This document shows positions 47,126 to 55,210 of a DNA stretch of 64,000 nucleotides, piece after piece. Source of the stretch: Marinobacter sp. F3R08 (GTDB taxonomy: Bacteria; Pseudomonadota; Gammaproteobacteria; Pseudomonadales; Oleiphilaceae); assembly GCF_018860425.1 (NCBI RefSeq), contig NZ_JAHKPI010000015.1, positions 434,001-498,000 on the forward strand. The letters are read 5' to 3'. The notes beneath the pieces were generated by a model, which searched no databases, was not told where the DNA came from, and saw only the letters and a list, made by a program, of their open reading frames with translations. The position numbers and the translations under genes are program-made. Position 1 is the first letter of the stretch. Every line of letters begins with the position of its first letter.

Positions 47126-48643
47126 TCAGTCGTATGCCTTCATCGGCGTGAAGCGCCTCAGTTCGCTGAGTTTGTAACCGGTGTACTGGCCCATCAGCAG
47201 GATCAGACCGAGAATAACGAGGTGCAGCTCAGGGAAGTTAAAGGTGAGATGGCCTGCCAGCGGGGCACTCATAAGGAGATAGGCACAGATCGCGACGAAC
47301 AGGCTGCCGGCACCCTGAACCAGAACTTCATGAGCGCCTTCTTCTTCCCACAGGATGGACATGCGCTCAATTGTCCAGGCAATAATAACCATCGGGAAAA
47401 AGGTTACCGTCATGCCTGTGTTGAATCCCATCTGATAGCCGATGATACTCAGGCCGGCCGTGATGAAAATCACGAGAATGATCAACGCGGAGATCCGCGA
47501 TACCAGCAAAAGGTTGAGGCTGGAAAGGTAGCCGCGCATCAGCAGGCCAATGGCTACGACTGACAGGAAGGCAATCAGACCCGGTACCAGTGTGGTCTGG
47601 ACGAAGGCCACAGCGATCAGTACTGGCATGAAGGTGCCAGAGGTACGAATGCCTATCACAATCCGCATGAAGGCCACCATGAGGGCACCGAGCGGTAACA
47701 GTAACAGCATCCGGAACATGCTTTGTTCTTCGATTGGCAGCTCGTAAAAGCTCAGAAAGCCAAGACCACCCGAGGCCGATTCCATGGTTGCCAGCTGCAA
47801 GGCGGGTACCGTCTGCCTGAGCATGGAGAAGCGTACGTCGGAGTTTTCTCCGCCAACCACGTCGAGCAATGACGTTGAGCCCTGACGCCATAGAAGGAGG
47901 TGGTCAGGTACTCCCTGCTCGCCTGTTGTCGGATTGAACGTAAGCCACTGTTCGCCGTTGTAAATCTGCAGATAAGGCATCAGCTGTTGCCGGCGACGGG
48001 CATCTTCGAGTCTCAGGCCATCGGCAATTCTGGCGGCGATGCCACTGTGATTCAGCATGTCGACCAGAAGATCCAGATAGTTTTCTTCCGATACCAGTAA
48101 CGTTGTGTTCTGCGTCCGGGTGTCCGGCTGCATCAGTCGGATCAGCTCGCGGGTCATGCTTTCTGGTGTGCTTGATCTGGCGTTGGCCTGATCCAGAATT
48201 TCCTGAACGGCGGTTGCCTGAGGTTCTTCCCAGAAAGTTCTGGGGGTATTCGGTTCGCGGGCCGGGATCGACGACTGGGCATTTGGATCCGGAATGAACT
48301 GGGCTTTGAAATAGAGAGTTTGCGGGCCGGAGGCTTCTCGCTTGCTCCACTCTGCACGGCGGCTGCCTGAACTATCAATGATGGAGAAACCGTAGCCAGG
48401 CGATGCTGCCTGTTCGGTAAGAATGCGAAATCCCGGAGGCTGTTCGGGAATGTTGAGGCTGGCCAGCACAGGACCGTCGCCAGCGTCGAAATCAATTCTG
48501 GCTTCAATCATCCAGACCGGGCGTTGCTCTCCTGTCAGCCAGGGAATCCCAAGTTCAATATGCCTCCAGACGGCAAGAGAGATGCCGGCGGTAATCAGGA
48601 GGAGGACAGCGATGTAAAACGGCAGGCGAGAGCGGCTGGTCAC
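47126..48643 (-). CDS. Inactive-transglutaminase/7TM protein (UUP1-like)
   Basis: 505 aa. N-terminal TM (about 8-28), a periplasmic region (about 30-250) of the inactive transglutaminase-like type (DLLVDMLNHSGIAARIADGL, EQWLTFNPTTGEQG), then seven TMs to the C-terminus. The transglutaminase Cys-His-Asp triad is not evident, hence inactive. Begins at GTG 48643, overlapping the protease stop (GTGA). Comparative genomics links this protein with the RimK-like ligase and the retropepsin found on either side. It may bind a peptide outside while the ligase modifies it inside. Confidence 0.88.
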   Translation of the reverse strand: MTSRSRLPFYIAVLLLITAGISLAVWRHIELGIPWLTGEQRPVWMIEARIDFDAGDGPVLASLNIPEQPPGFRILTEQAASPGYGFSIIDSSGSRRAEWSKREASGPQTLYFKAQFIPDPNAQSSIPAREPNTPRTFWEEPQATAVQEILDQANARSSTPESMTRELIRLMQPDTRTQNTTLLVSEENYLDLLVDMLNHSGIAARIADGLRLEDARRRQQLMPYLQIYNGEQWLTFNPTTGEQGVPDHLLLWRQGSTSLLDVVGGENSDVRFSMLRQTVPALQLATMESASGGLGFLSFYELPIEEQSMFRMLLLLPLGALMVAFMRIVIGIRTSGTFMPVLIAVAFVQTTLVPGLIAFLSVVAIGLLMRGYLSSLNLLLVSRISALIILVIFITAGLSIIGYQMGFNTGMTVTFFPMVIIAWTIERMSILWEEEGAHEVLVQGAGSLFVAICAYLLMSAPLAGHLTFNFPELHLVILGLILLMGQYTGYKLSELRRFTPMKAYD

Positions 48644-49437
48644 GATTCGTTCCCATTGCTTTTGCGGATGGACTCGGGGAGATCGGTGGCGTATTCCTTG
48701 CCAACGTCTATCAACATCACGTCGCGCAGAATGTTCCGCCCGATCAGAACTTCGTAGGTCAGGTTGGTTCGGTCGGCCAGGGTGAACTCGGCTACCTGTT
48801 GATGGTCGCCGATAAAGAACTGAAGCTCAACCACGACCCGGCGCTCTGCTTCTTCCGCGCTGGCCTGAATGACGCGAACCCGGCGGGAGATCTCCTTTTC
48901 CAGTGTCACGAAGGTGTCAGTTCCCGGAACCGGTACATCAAACCGAACCCAGTTGTTGCCGTCCCGCTCGAACCGGGTAATGTTGCGTGCGTCGATCGAG
49001 GAGGTCTCGGCACCACTGTCAATACGGGCCTTGTAGATCAACTCTGGACCGGTCAGATAGAAATTTTCCACTTCGCCGACTATGACTTTACCCCTGAGGC
49101 GGTCGGCCCGGCCTTTCGATGTCTCAGCCGCAGAACACTGGTTCTGGATCCGCACTGGCGGACACTCCGGTTTTTCAACCTGGGTGGCGATTGCATCCAG
49201 TATGGTTTGCGTTGTGGTTTGGTTCTGGGCGATGACCTGTTCATGCCGAACGGCTGCGTTTTCCTCCATGGTAACGAGAGTCGCGCGTTGGCTCTTCATG
49301 GATGTACCGAGTTCCTTCAGGTCATGTTTGGGAACCATGAAATAGCGGTCCGCCGAACACCCCGCCAGCAGAAAAATCCCTGCGAGTGTGGTTACGGAGA
49401 GCTTAGGCAGTCCAGCCCGAAAACAGTTCAAACCCAT
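48640..49437 (-). CDS. Retropepsin-like (ATP-dependent zinc protease domain) lipoprotein
   Basis: 265 aa. Signal peptide with lipobox LLAGC, a coiled-coil-like stretch (about 35-95), then the RimB/retropepsin-like domain with YKARIDSGAETSSIDARNIT carrying the catalytic DSGA. The C-terminal ADRTNLTYEVLIGRNILRDV is typical of pepsin-like folds. Despite the usual family name, the visible active site is aspartic. ATG at 49437 follows AGGGG. First gene of the operon with the 7TM and ATP-grasp genes. Membrane-anchored, probably facing the periplasm. Confidence 0.88.
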   Translation of the reverse strand: MGLNCFRAGLPKLSVTTLAGIFLLAGCSADRYFMVPKHDLKELGTSMKSQRATLVTMEENAAVRHEQVIAQNQTTTQTILDAIATQVEKPECPPVRIQNQCSAAETSKGRADRLRGKVIVGEVENFYLTGPELIYKARIDSGAETSSIDARNITRFERDGNNWVRFDVPVPGTDTFVTLEKEISRRVRVIQASAEEAERRVVVELQFFIGDHQQVAEFTLADRTNLTYEVLIGRNILRDVMLIDVGKEYATDLPESIRKSNGNES

Positions 49438-49584
49438 GAAAAACCCCTGAGCTGGCAGACTGTCACGCCCGAGTTTGGAGGGCTTTGACGGTCTGTGCGT
49501 GTGAAATAGGCGTAATAAGGAGGCGAAGTATACAGCATCTCACCTGTGTGTTTGATTTACAGATGGTTAAGGGGAGCGCGGTGA

Positions 49585-49974
49585 TTAGCGTGAAAGTATA
49601 TTCCCTTCACCCAGAACCGTTTCTGAACGAAGGTATTCCTGAATCAGGGGAGAGCAGTTGAGGTAAAACAGTAACAGCTCGCGTTGTACGTCCTGATCCT
49701 GGATGCGAGCCGCATAACTGATCAGTTCCCGGATAACCTCGTCGCTTCCGTTTTCGTTTGAAGGCACTCCGAAATTTTTGCCATACCGGGCCTTCAGCAG
49801 GTTGGTCAGGCGCTCAAGATGAAATTCACCGGTATGGGTGATATGAGGGCGCATTGTGAATGACGCGCTGTCGACGTTTGGTCGCTGGTCGAACAGGCCT
49901 GAATGGTTTTCTTGCCGGCAGCCGTCATCATGGAGAAACTCCGCTTCCAGTTTTCGCCACAATTCTTTAAGCAT
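49585..49974 (-). CDS. Hypothetical protein
   Basis: 129 aa, soluble, no signal or membrane segment, no motif I recognise. Helix-rich C-terminal half (IRELISYAARIQDQDVQREL). A central MRPHITHTGEFHLERLTNLL could be a conserved core. Stands alone, divergent from rmuC, with no strong ribosome site before the ATG at 49974. The coding call rests on frame length and amino-acid make-up. Confidence 0.55.
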   Translation of the reverse strand: MLKELWRKLEAEFLHDDGCRQENHSGLFDQRPNVDSASFTMRPHITHTGEFHLERLTNLLKARYGKNFGVPSNENGSDEVIRELISYAARIQDQDVQRELLLFYLNCSPLIQEYLRSETVLGEGNILSR

Positions 49975-50260
49975 GATCGGTCGTCCGTTCTGATCTGTTT
50001 CTGGCCCGGCAGGTGGTTAACAAAAGGTAATAACTGCGTGTCAGTTACCCATTTTAACCTTGTAGACGATATTACGTTGGGCGTCCATAGGCAGATGACC
50101 GCGCATTCAGTTATTGCCAAGCAGTCGTGGTCCCTGTCCGCACTTCTGAATAGACCGACAGGGTCCCGGGGAAAAGGTTCCGTTCCTGGGTTAGACTGTT
50201 CTGCAGCTGGAATATCCAGACCGTTTACAAACCACGGATACCCAACAGGAGAAGTACGCG

Positions 50261-51895
50261 GTGCCTGAAGCCGTCACAGAATTGATGTTGTCCCGGCCCG
50301 ACCTGATGGCTGGGTTGATGGTTGCGTTGTTTATGGCGGCCATTGTTATGTCTGCTTTTCTGGCGAAAGCCGTTGCCGAGAAACGCAAACGTGCTCTTGA
50401 GCTGGCGGCGCTGGAAGCTTCAAGAGCAACCACCGAAAAAGCCCTGATTGACGCCGAACACGAGCAAGCTATGGAGGCCCAGCGCAGGGAGCAGCTTGAA
50501 CTGGTGCTTTCGAACCTGCGCGACAAAGCCGGCCGTCTTGAACCGGACATCGAGCATTGGCGGCAACACGCATCCGGTCTTGAAAGCAGGCTTGCAGGTC
50601 TCGAATCAGATCTGGAAGGCCGCAAACAACGACTGGGACAGCTTGAGACTGAGCGCCAGATGCTTCAGGTGAGGGTTGACGACGCTTCAAGGGAGCTGGG
50701 CGAGGCTCGGGTTGCGTTGCGGGAACAGGAAGTGACGATCGAAAAGGAGCGCCGGTCCGCCAGTGAAAAGCTGGAGCTGCTTGAGCGTAATCGTGATGCC
50801 TTGAAACAGGAGTTCGAAAACCTTGCCAACAAGATTTTCGAGCAAAAGAATGAGCGGTTCAGTCAACAGACCAGAACCAGCCTGGACACTTTGCTGAGTC
50901 CGTTCCGTGACCAGTTGCAGGATTTCAGGAAGCGTGTTGAGGACGTATACACGACGGAAACCCGGGACCGTCAGGCCTTGCGGAGTGAAATCAAGTCGCT
51001 GCAGGATCTGAACCGCCAGATTACCGAGGAAGCATCCAATCTGACCCGCGCGCTGAAGGGAGACAAGAAGGTACAGGGAAACTGGGGTGAGTTGATCCTG
51101 GAACGGGTGCTGGAAAAGTCCGGTTTACGAAAAGGAGCGGAGTACGATACCCAGGGCAGTTATCGGGACGCTGATAACCAGCTGTTCCGGCCGGATGTCA
51201 TCGTGCATCTGCCGGACAACCGTAACCTGATTATCGATTCCAAAGTCTCACTGGTAGCTTATCAGCAGTGGATAACGGAGGATGAGGATTCTGCGGTAAA
51301 ACAGGATGCGTTAAAACAGCATGTTGAGGCTGTGAGAAATCATATCCGTACCCTCAGTGAAAAGGACTACAGCCAGCTCAATGGTCTGCACTCTCCGGAC
51401 TTTGTGTTGTTGTTCATGCCGATAGAACCCGCTTTTGTGGCAGCATTTCAGCAGGACGAGAACCTCTTCGCAGAAGCCTTTGAGCGAAAGATTATTGTGG
51501 TAACTCCAACCACCCTGTTGGCCACGCTGAGAACGATCGAAAATATCTGGCGTTACGAACGCCAGAGTCAGAACGCGCGGCGAATCGCTGAGCGCGCCGG
51601 CGCGGTTTATGACAAACTTAGAGTGTTTGTAGAAGCGATGGAACGCCTGGGCAGCCAGTTGCATACTGCCCAGGGATCCTACGATTCCGCCATGAATACT
51701 CTGACTCGCGGACGCGGCAACCTGATTTCCCAGGCGAACCGCTTTGTCGAGCTTGGCGTTCGGGTGAAGAAAGAATTGCCAAAAGGCATTATGGATCAGG
51801 CTGAAGTCGATGCCGGTGAAGAATCGGATAACACTGAAGACAACGAAATGGACACACAAGATCAGGCGATTGGTGCAGATAACCAGCAGGAGTAA
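50261..51895 (+). CDS. rmuC: DNA recombination protein RmuC
   Basis: 544 aa. N-terminal TM (about 13-33), a long coiled coil (about 40-230) and the RmuC nuclease-like domain (about 250-480) with KKVQGNWGELILERVLEKSG, FRPDVIVHLPDNRNLIIDSK and HSPDFVLLFMPIEPAF. In E. coli RmuC limits inversions at short inverted repeats. GTG start at 50261 follows AGGAGAAG. Acidic C-terminal tail. Five bases separate it from the next gene. Confidence 0.94.
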   Translation: MPEAVTELMLSRPDLMAGLMVALFMAAIVMSAFLAKAVAEKRKRALELAALEASRATTEKALIDAEHEQAMEAQRREQLELVLSNLRDKAGRLEPDIEHWRQHASGLESRLAGLESDLEGRKQRLGQLETERQMLQVRVDDASRELGEARVALREQEVTIEKERRSASEKLELLERNRDALKQEFENLANKIFEQKNERFSQQTRTSLDTLLSPFRDQLQDFRKRVEDVYTTETRDRQALRSEIKSLQDLNRQITEEASNLTRALKGDKKVQGNWGELILERVLEKSGLRKGAEYDTQGSYRDADNQLFRPDVIVHLPDNRNLIIDSKVSLVAYQQWITEDEDSAVKQDALKQHVEAVRNHIRTLSEKDYSQLNGLHSPDFVLLFMPIEPAFVAAFQQDENLFAEAFERKIIVVTPTTLLATLRTIENIWRYERQSQNARRIAERAGAVYDKLRVFVEAMERLGSQLHTAQGSYDSAMNTLTRGRGNLISQANRFVELGVRVKKELPKGIMDQAEVDAGEESDNTEDNEMDTQDQAIGADNQQE

Positions 51896-51900
51896 ATGCC

Positions 51901-52755
51901 ATGGCAGTATCATTTGGAACATATCGCCGCTTTGCCCGGGGAGCCGTTCTGGCTTCCATTTTCCTGGCTGGCCCGGCCTTTGCGCTGGCACCGGAGCATG
52001 AAACCCGCAGGCTCATGCTGGCCACTGAAGAGGCCGTAATGGCTGAGAACTGGGGGGATGCCGCTGAGTATCTGAACCGGTTGCAACAACTGGAAGGCGA
52101 AAAACCGGCCGACTATTACTTTTACCGGGGCAGGGTGATGTTGCAGTCCTCTCACCTGAATGAAGCTCAGTCGGCTCTGGAAACCTACGTCAGCCAGGTC
52201 GGAACTGAGGGGCCTCACTATCAGGAATCCCTGAAGCTGATTACCTCGATCGAAAAGACCAGAAAGGAAAGTGCTCTGGCACCCCAGAGTGCCGGAGAGA
52301 GCGAGCGGGTGGCGGTTATCGAGCCTGCAGGTGATGGCCGTGTTGACTCCCTTCGCAAACTGTACCTCGCCGATTCAGATCGTGAGGCCTTGACGTTGCA
52401 TATCAACAGCCTGCTGGAGTTGGCCGGGTGGCGCCGTGATAAGGCGGTCGTAAGGTTGGATCGGCCCGCAGAGGTTGAATATCGTCTTGGCACCCAGGGC
52501 GATGAACTGCAGATTCAGGAAATCAGACGGACTGAAGATGGCCGGATACTGCGTAGCACAGAGCAGATGTCGGTATTTGGTATCAACCCGAAGGTTGAAT
52601 GGCGTTGCGAAGCGACGGTATCTACCTGCTGGGTTTACGACCCGCGGGACGGTTCCCGCCTGCTGCAGCTGGCTGAAAACAGGGACCGGGCAGAAGAAAT
52701 CGCTGAGACTCTGGGGCACCTGATTCGCACGGTACAGGCGCCCTCCGGGTCCTGA
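51901..52755 (+). CDS. Exported protein with TPR-like N-terminal region
   Basis: 284 aa, unrecognised. Signal peptide to about residue 28 (AGPAFALA). Residues about 38-115 look like two TPR-type helical pairs (AENWGDAAEYLNRLQQLEGE, PADYYFYRGRVMLQSSHLNE). The C-terminal part has a beta-rich stretch with WRCEATVSTCWVYDPRDG, whose two cysteines could pair in the periplasm. It begins 5 bases after the rmuC stop behind CAGGAG, so it shares that mRNA. Function unknown. Confidence 0.75.
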   Translation: MAVSFGTYRRFARGAVLASIFLAGPAFALAPEHETRRLMLATEEAVMAENWGDAAEYLNRLQQLEGEKPADYYFYRGRVMLQSSHLNEAQSALETYVSQVGTEGPHYQESLKLITSIEKTRKESALAPQSAGESERVAVIEPAGDGRVDSLRKLYLADSDREALTLHINSLLELAGWRRDKAVVRLDRPAEVEYRLGTQGDELQIQEIRRTEDGRILRSTEQMSVFGINPKVEWRCEATVSTCWVYDPRDGSRLLQLAENRDRAEEIAETLGHLIRTVQAPSGS

Positions 52756-52756
52756 T

Positions 52757-53788
52757 TCAGCAAATGACATTGCCGCGTTCGCCCTCGCGGTATGCGCCGG
52801 GCGTCACACCGGTCCACTTCTTGAATGCGCGGTGGAAGGTTGATGGCTCGGTAAAACCGACCCTGGCGGCAATGTCGTTGATAGGAAGTTCCTGTCGACT
52901 CAGGTAGTAGATTGCCATATCCCTGCGCAACAGATCCTTGATTTCCTGGAACGACGTATTCTCCTGCTTCAGCCGACGCCGCAGTGTCTGGGGGCTGGTG
53001 TGCAGTTCGGTTGCAATCCATTCAAAATCCGGTAGCGGCCTGGATAAATCTCTCCCGATCAGAGCCCGGATACGCCCGGTGAAAGTATTGCTCTCGTCTG
53101 GCCGGGAGAGCAAGTCTGCCGGAGAGGTCTTCAAAAACTGCCGCATCTCCGGCTTGTCCCGAATGACTGGCGCCGACAGGAATCGCTTGTCGAACGTGAG
53201 GGCGGTTTTGTCGGACTCGAACGCCAGCGGGCAATGGAAAATGTGCCGGTACTCGTCGCCATGGGCTGGTCGGGAATAGTCGAATTCAGCTCTCTCCAGC
53301 TCAATGGGTTGGCCAATCAGCCAACTGCCCAGCCGGTGCCAGATCACTGGTATGCTTTCACGCAGGAAAAAACTGGGATCGTTAATTTCGCCTTCTATTT
53401 GCGTAACCAGGCGGGCCTTGGTCTCGCCAATCTCAAGCTCCATTGAAACCATTGGCTCAAACAGACGAGAAAACTGAAAGGCCTGACGGTACACGGATTC
53501 CAGGTTAGGGCAATCAATCACCAGTGCGCACATAGTGGCAAAGGTTCCGGTCCGTGCACGTCTCGGACCAAGCCCCATGAACTCGTCCTCCATCCGGTTC
53601 CAGAGCACCTGCATGAGATGGCTGAAATGGTTACTGCTTACGCGGGCCATTTCTATACGTAGCAGATCTGGAGAGATTCCGGCGTCCCGGAGCATTTTCC
53701 GGGTATCAAAACCAAGTCTCTCGGCACCTACTAAAGCAGCCTGAACAAAGTGCTTCGAAACTGTCAGATCGGACATCACGTTCGCCAT
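52757..53788 (-). CDS. AraC-family transcriptional regulator
   Basis: 343 aa. N-terminal Arabinose_bd-type sensing domain (about 25-210) and a C-terminal AraC HTH (about 235-335) with LHTSPQTLRRRLKQENTSFQ and INDIAARVGFTEPSTFHRAF. ATG 53788 taken; ATG 53776 (MSDLTV) is a close alternative. Diverges from the racemase gene, which is its likely target. Same architecture as the partial regulator at the left end, also next to a fatty-acyl-CoA gene. Confidence 0.93.
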   Translation of the reverse strand: MANVMSDLTVSKHFVQAALVGAERLGFDTRKMLRDAGISPDLLRIEMARVSSNHFSHLMQVLWNRMEDEFMGLGPRRARTGTFATMCALVIDCPNLESVYRQAFQFSRLFEPMVSMELEIGETKARLVTQIEGEINDPSFFLRESIPVIWHRLGSWLIGQPIELERAEFDYSRPAHGDEYRHIFHCPLAFESDKTALTFDKRFLSAPVIRDKPEMRQFLKTSPADLLSRPDESNTFTGRIRALIGRDLSRPLPDFEWIATELHTSPQTLRRRLKQENTSFQEIKDLLRRDMAIYYLSRQELPINDIAARVGFTEPSTFHRAFKKWTGVTPGAYREGERGNVIC

Positions 53789-53971
53789 TCCATAGAAACA
53801 GAACCCATCATAAAACCCCCATAGAACAATGCAACTGACGCTGAATGGACTGCCTGGTAGAAACGGTCAATCGAAATGACGGAACCGGCGGTTGGCCCCG
53901 ATGACAAAACCGGGCAGCATGAAGGAAACGAACGCTGTTCGGACAATTCTGATAATAAAAAGGAGATCATC

Positions 53972-55108
53972 ATGTCGGGTCCTCTGACGTCGCTGAAAGT
54001 TCTGGATTTCAGTACCTTGTTGCCTGGCCCATACGCCACCATGCTGCTGGCGGATATGGGGGCGGAAGTGTTGCGTGTGGAGGCGCCCGACAGAGTGGAG
54101 CTGACCCGCGTAATGCCTCCCCACGATGGCGACGTGAGTACGGCTCATGGTTTTCTGAATCGGGGCAAAAAGTCGCTTGGGCTCAATCTCAAAGAGGCAG
54201 GGAGCCGGGAGATAGTCCTGGAACTGATCAGGGAATATGACGTTGTGGTGGAACAGTTTCGCCCGGGCGTGATGGACAGGCTTGGTATTGGCTACGACGT
54301 TCTCAAAGCGGTCAATCCGAGGCTCATCTATTGTGCAATCACCGGTTACGGCCAAACAGGCCCTTATAAGGATCGGGCAGGCCACGACATCAATTACCTC
54401 GCCCTGTCAGGGGTCAGTAGTCACTGTGGCCGTGCCGATAGCGGTCCACCACCCATGGGGATCCAGATTGCTGATGTTGCGGGCGGGTCCCATCATGCGG
54501 TTATGGGTATTCTGGCTGCGGTAATACATCGGCAACAGACCGGAGAAGGGCAGTTTGTTGATATCAGCATGACCGATGCGGCGTTCGCGCTGAACGCCAT
54601 GTCGGGTGCAGCCTGCCTCGCCGGTGGCGAGGAGCAGAAGCCGGAGCGCGGGTTGCTGAATGGAGGCTCCTTCTACGATTATTATCAAACCCGCGACGGC
54701 CGCTGGCTGTCGGTTGGTAGCCTCGAACCCCAGTTCGCCTCCCGCCTGTTCCATACCCTCGGCATCTCTGATGTTACGAGCCTCGCCATGAGCCAGAATC
54801 CTGAGCATCAGCAACACCTGAAAGCGGTTCTGAAAGAAACCATTGCTGCAAAACCTCTCGCCGAGTGGCGGGAAATCTTTGCTGATCAGGACGCCTGTGT
54901 GGAGCCGGTACTGACTATTTCAGAAGCGGCAGAGCACCCTCAGCTCAAGGCAAGAGATATGGTGATAGGCGTTGACAGAGGAGATGGCACCCAACAGCCG
55001 CAGATCGGCTTTCCGATCAAGTTCGAGAAAACGCCATCGGCAACCCTCCGCATCGGGAAAATGCTTGGGGCAGATAACGATCAGTTTCTACAGAAGACAA
55101 AAAAGTGA
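53972..55108 (+). CDS. Alpha-methylacyl-CoA racemase-like CaiB/BaiF family enzyme
   Basis: 378 aa. Class III CoA-transferase fold, but with His138 in AGHDINYLALSG and Asp168 in IQIADVAGG. Their 30-residue spacing matches the His126/Asp156 catalytic pair of mycobacterial racemase, so racemisation of 2-methylacyl-CoA in branched-chain lipid breakdown is the best call. ATG 53972 follows AAAAGGAG; the longer frame to 53876 lacks one and adds a low-complexity head. Divergent from an AraC regulator. Confidence 0.87.
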   Translation: MSGPLTSLKVLDFSTLLPGPYATMLLADMGAEVLRVEAPDRVELTRVMPPHDGDVSTAHGFLNRGKKSLGLNLKEAGSREIVLELIREYDVVVEQFRPGVMDRLGIGYDVLKAVNPRLIYCAITGYGQTGPYKDRAGHDINYLALSGVSSHCGRADSGPPPMGIQIADVAGGSHHAVMGILAAVIHRQQTGEGQFVDISMTDAAFALNAMSGAACLAGGEEQKPERGLLNGGSFYDYYQTRDGRWLSVGSLEPQFASRLFHTLGISDVTSLAMSQNPEHQQHLKAVLKETIAAKPLAEWREIFADQDACVEPVLTISEAAEHPQLKARDMVIGVDRGDGTQQPQIGFPIKFEKTPSATLRIGKMLGADNDQFLQKTKK

Positions 55109-55210
55109 ATAAGTATTCAGTTTCATCTGGTTGAAAAGGAGGGCTCTGCTAGTTTTAAACATGTCACCGGGAACGGTGGAACCGTAGTGAACAAATATAA
55201 GGAATACACT

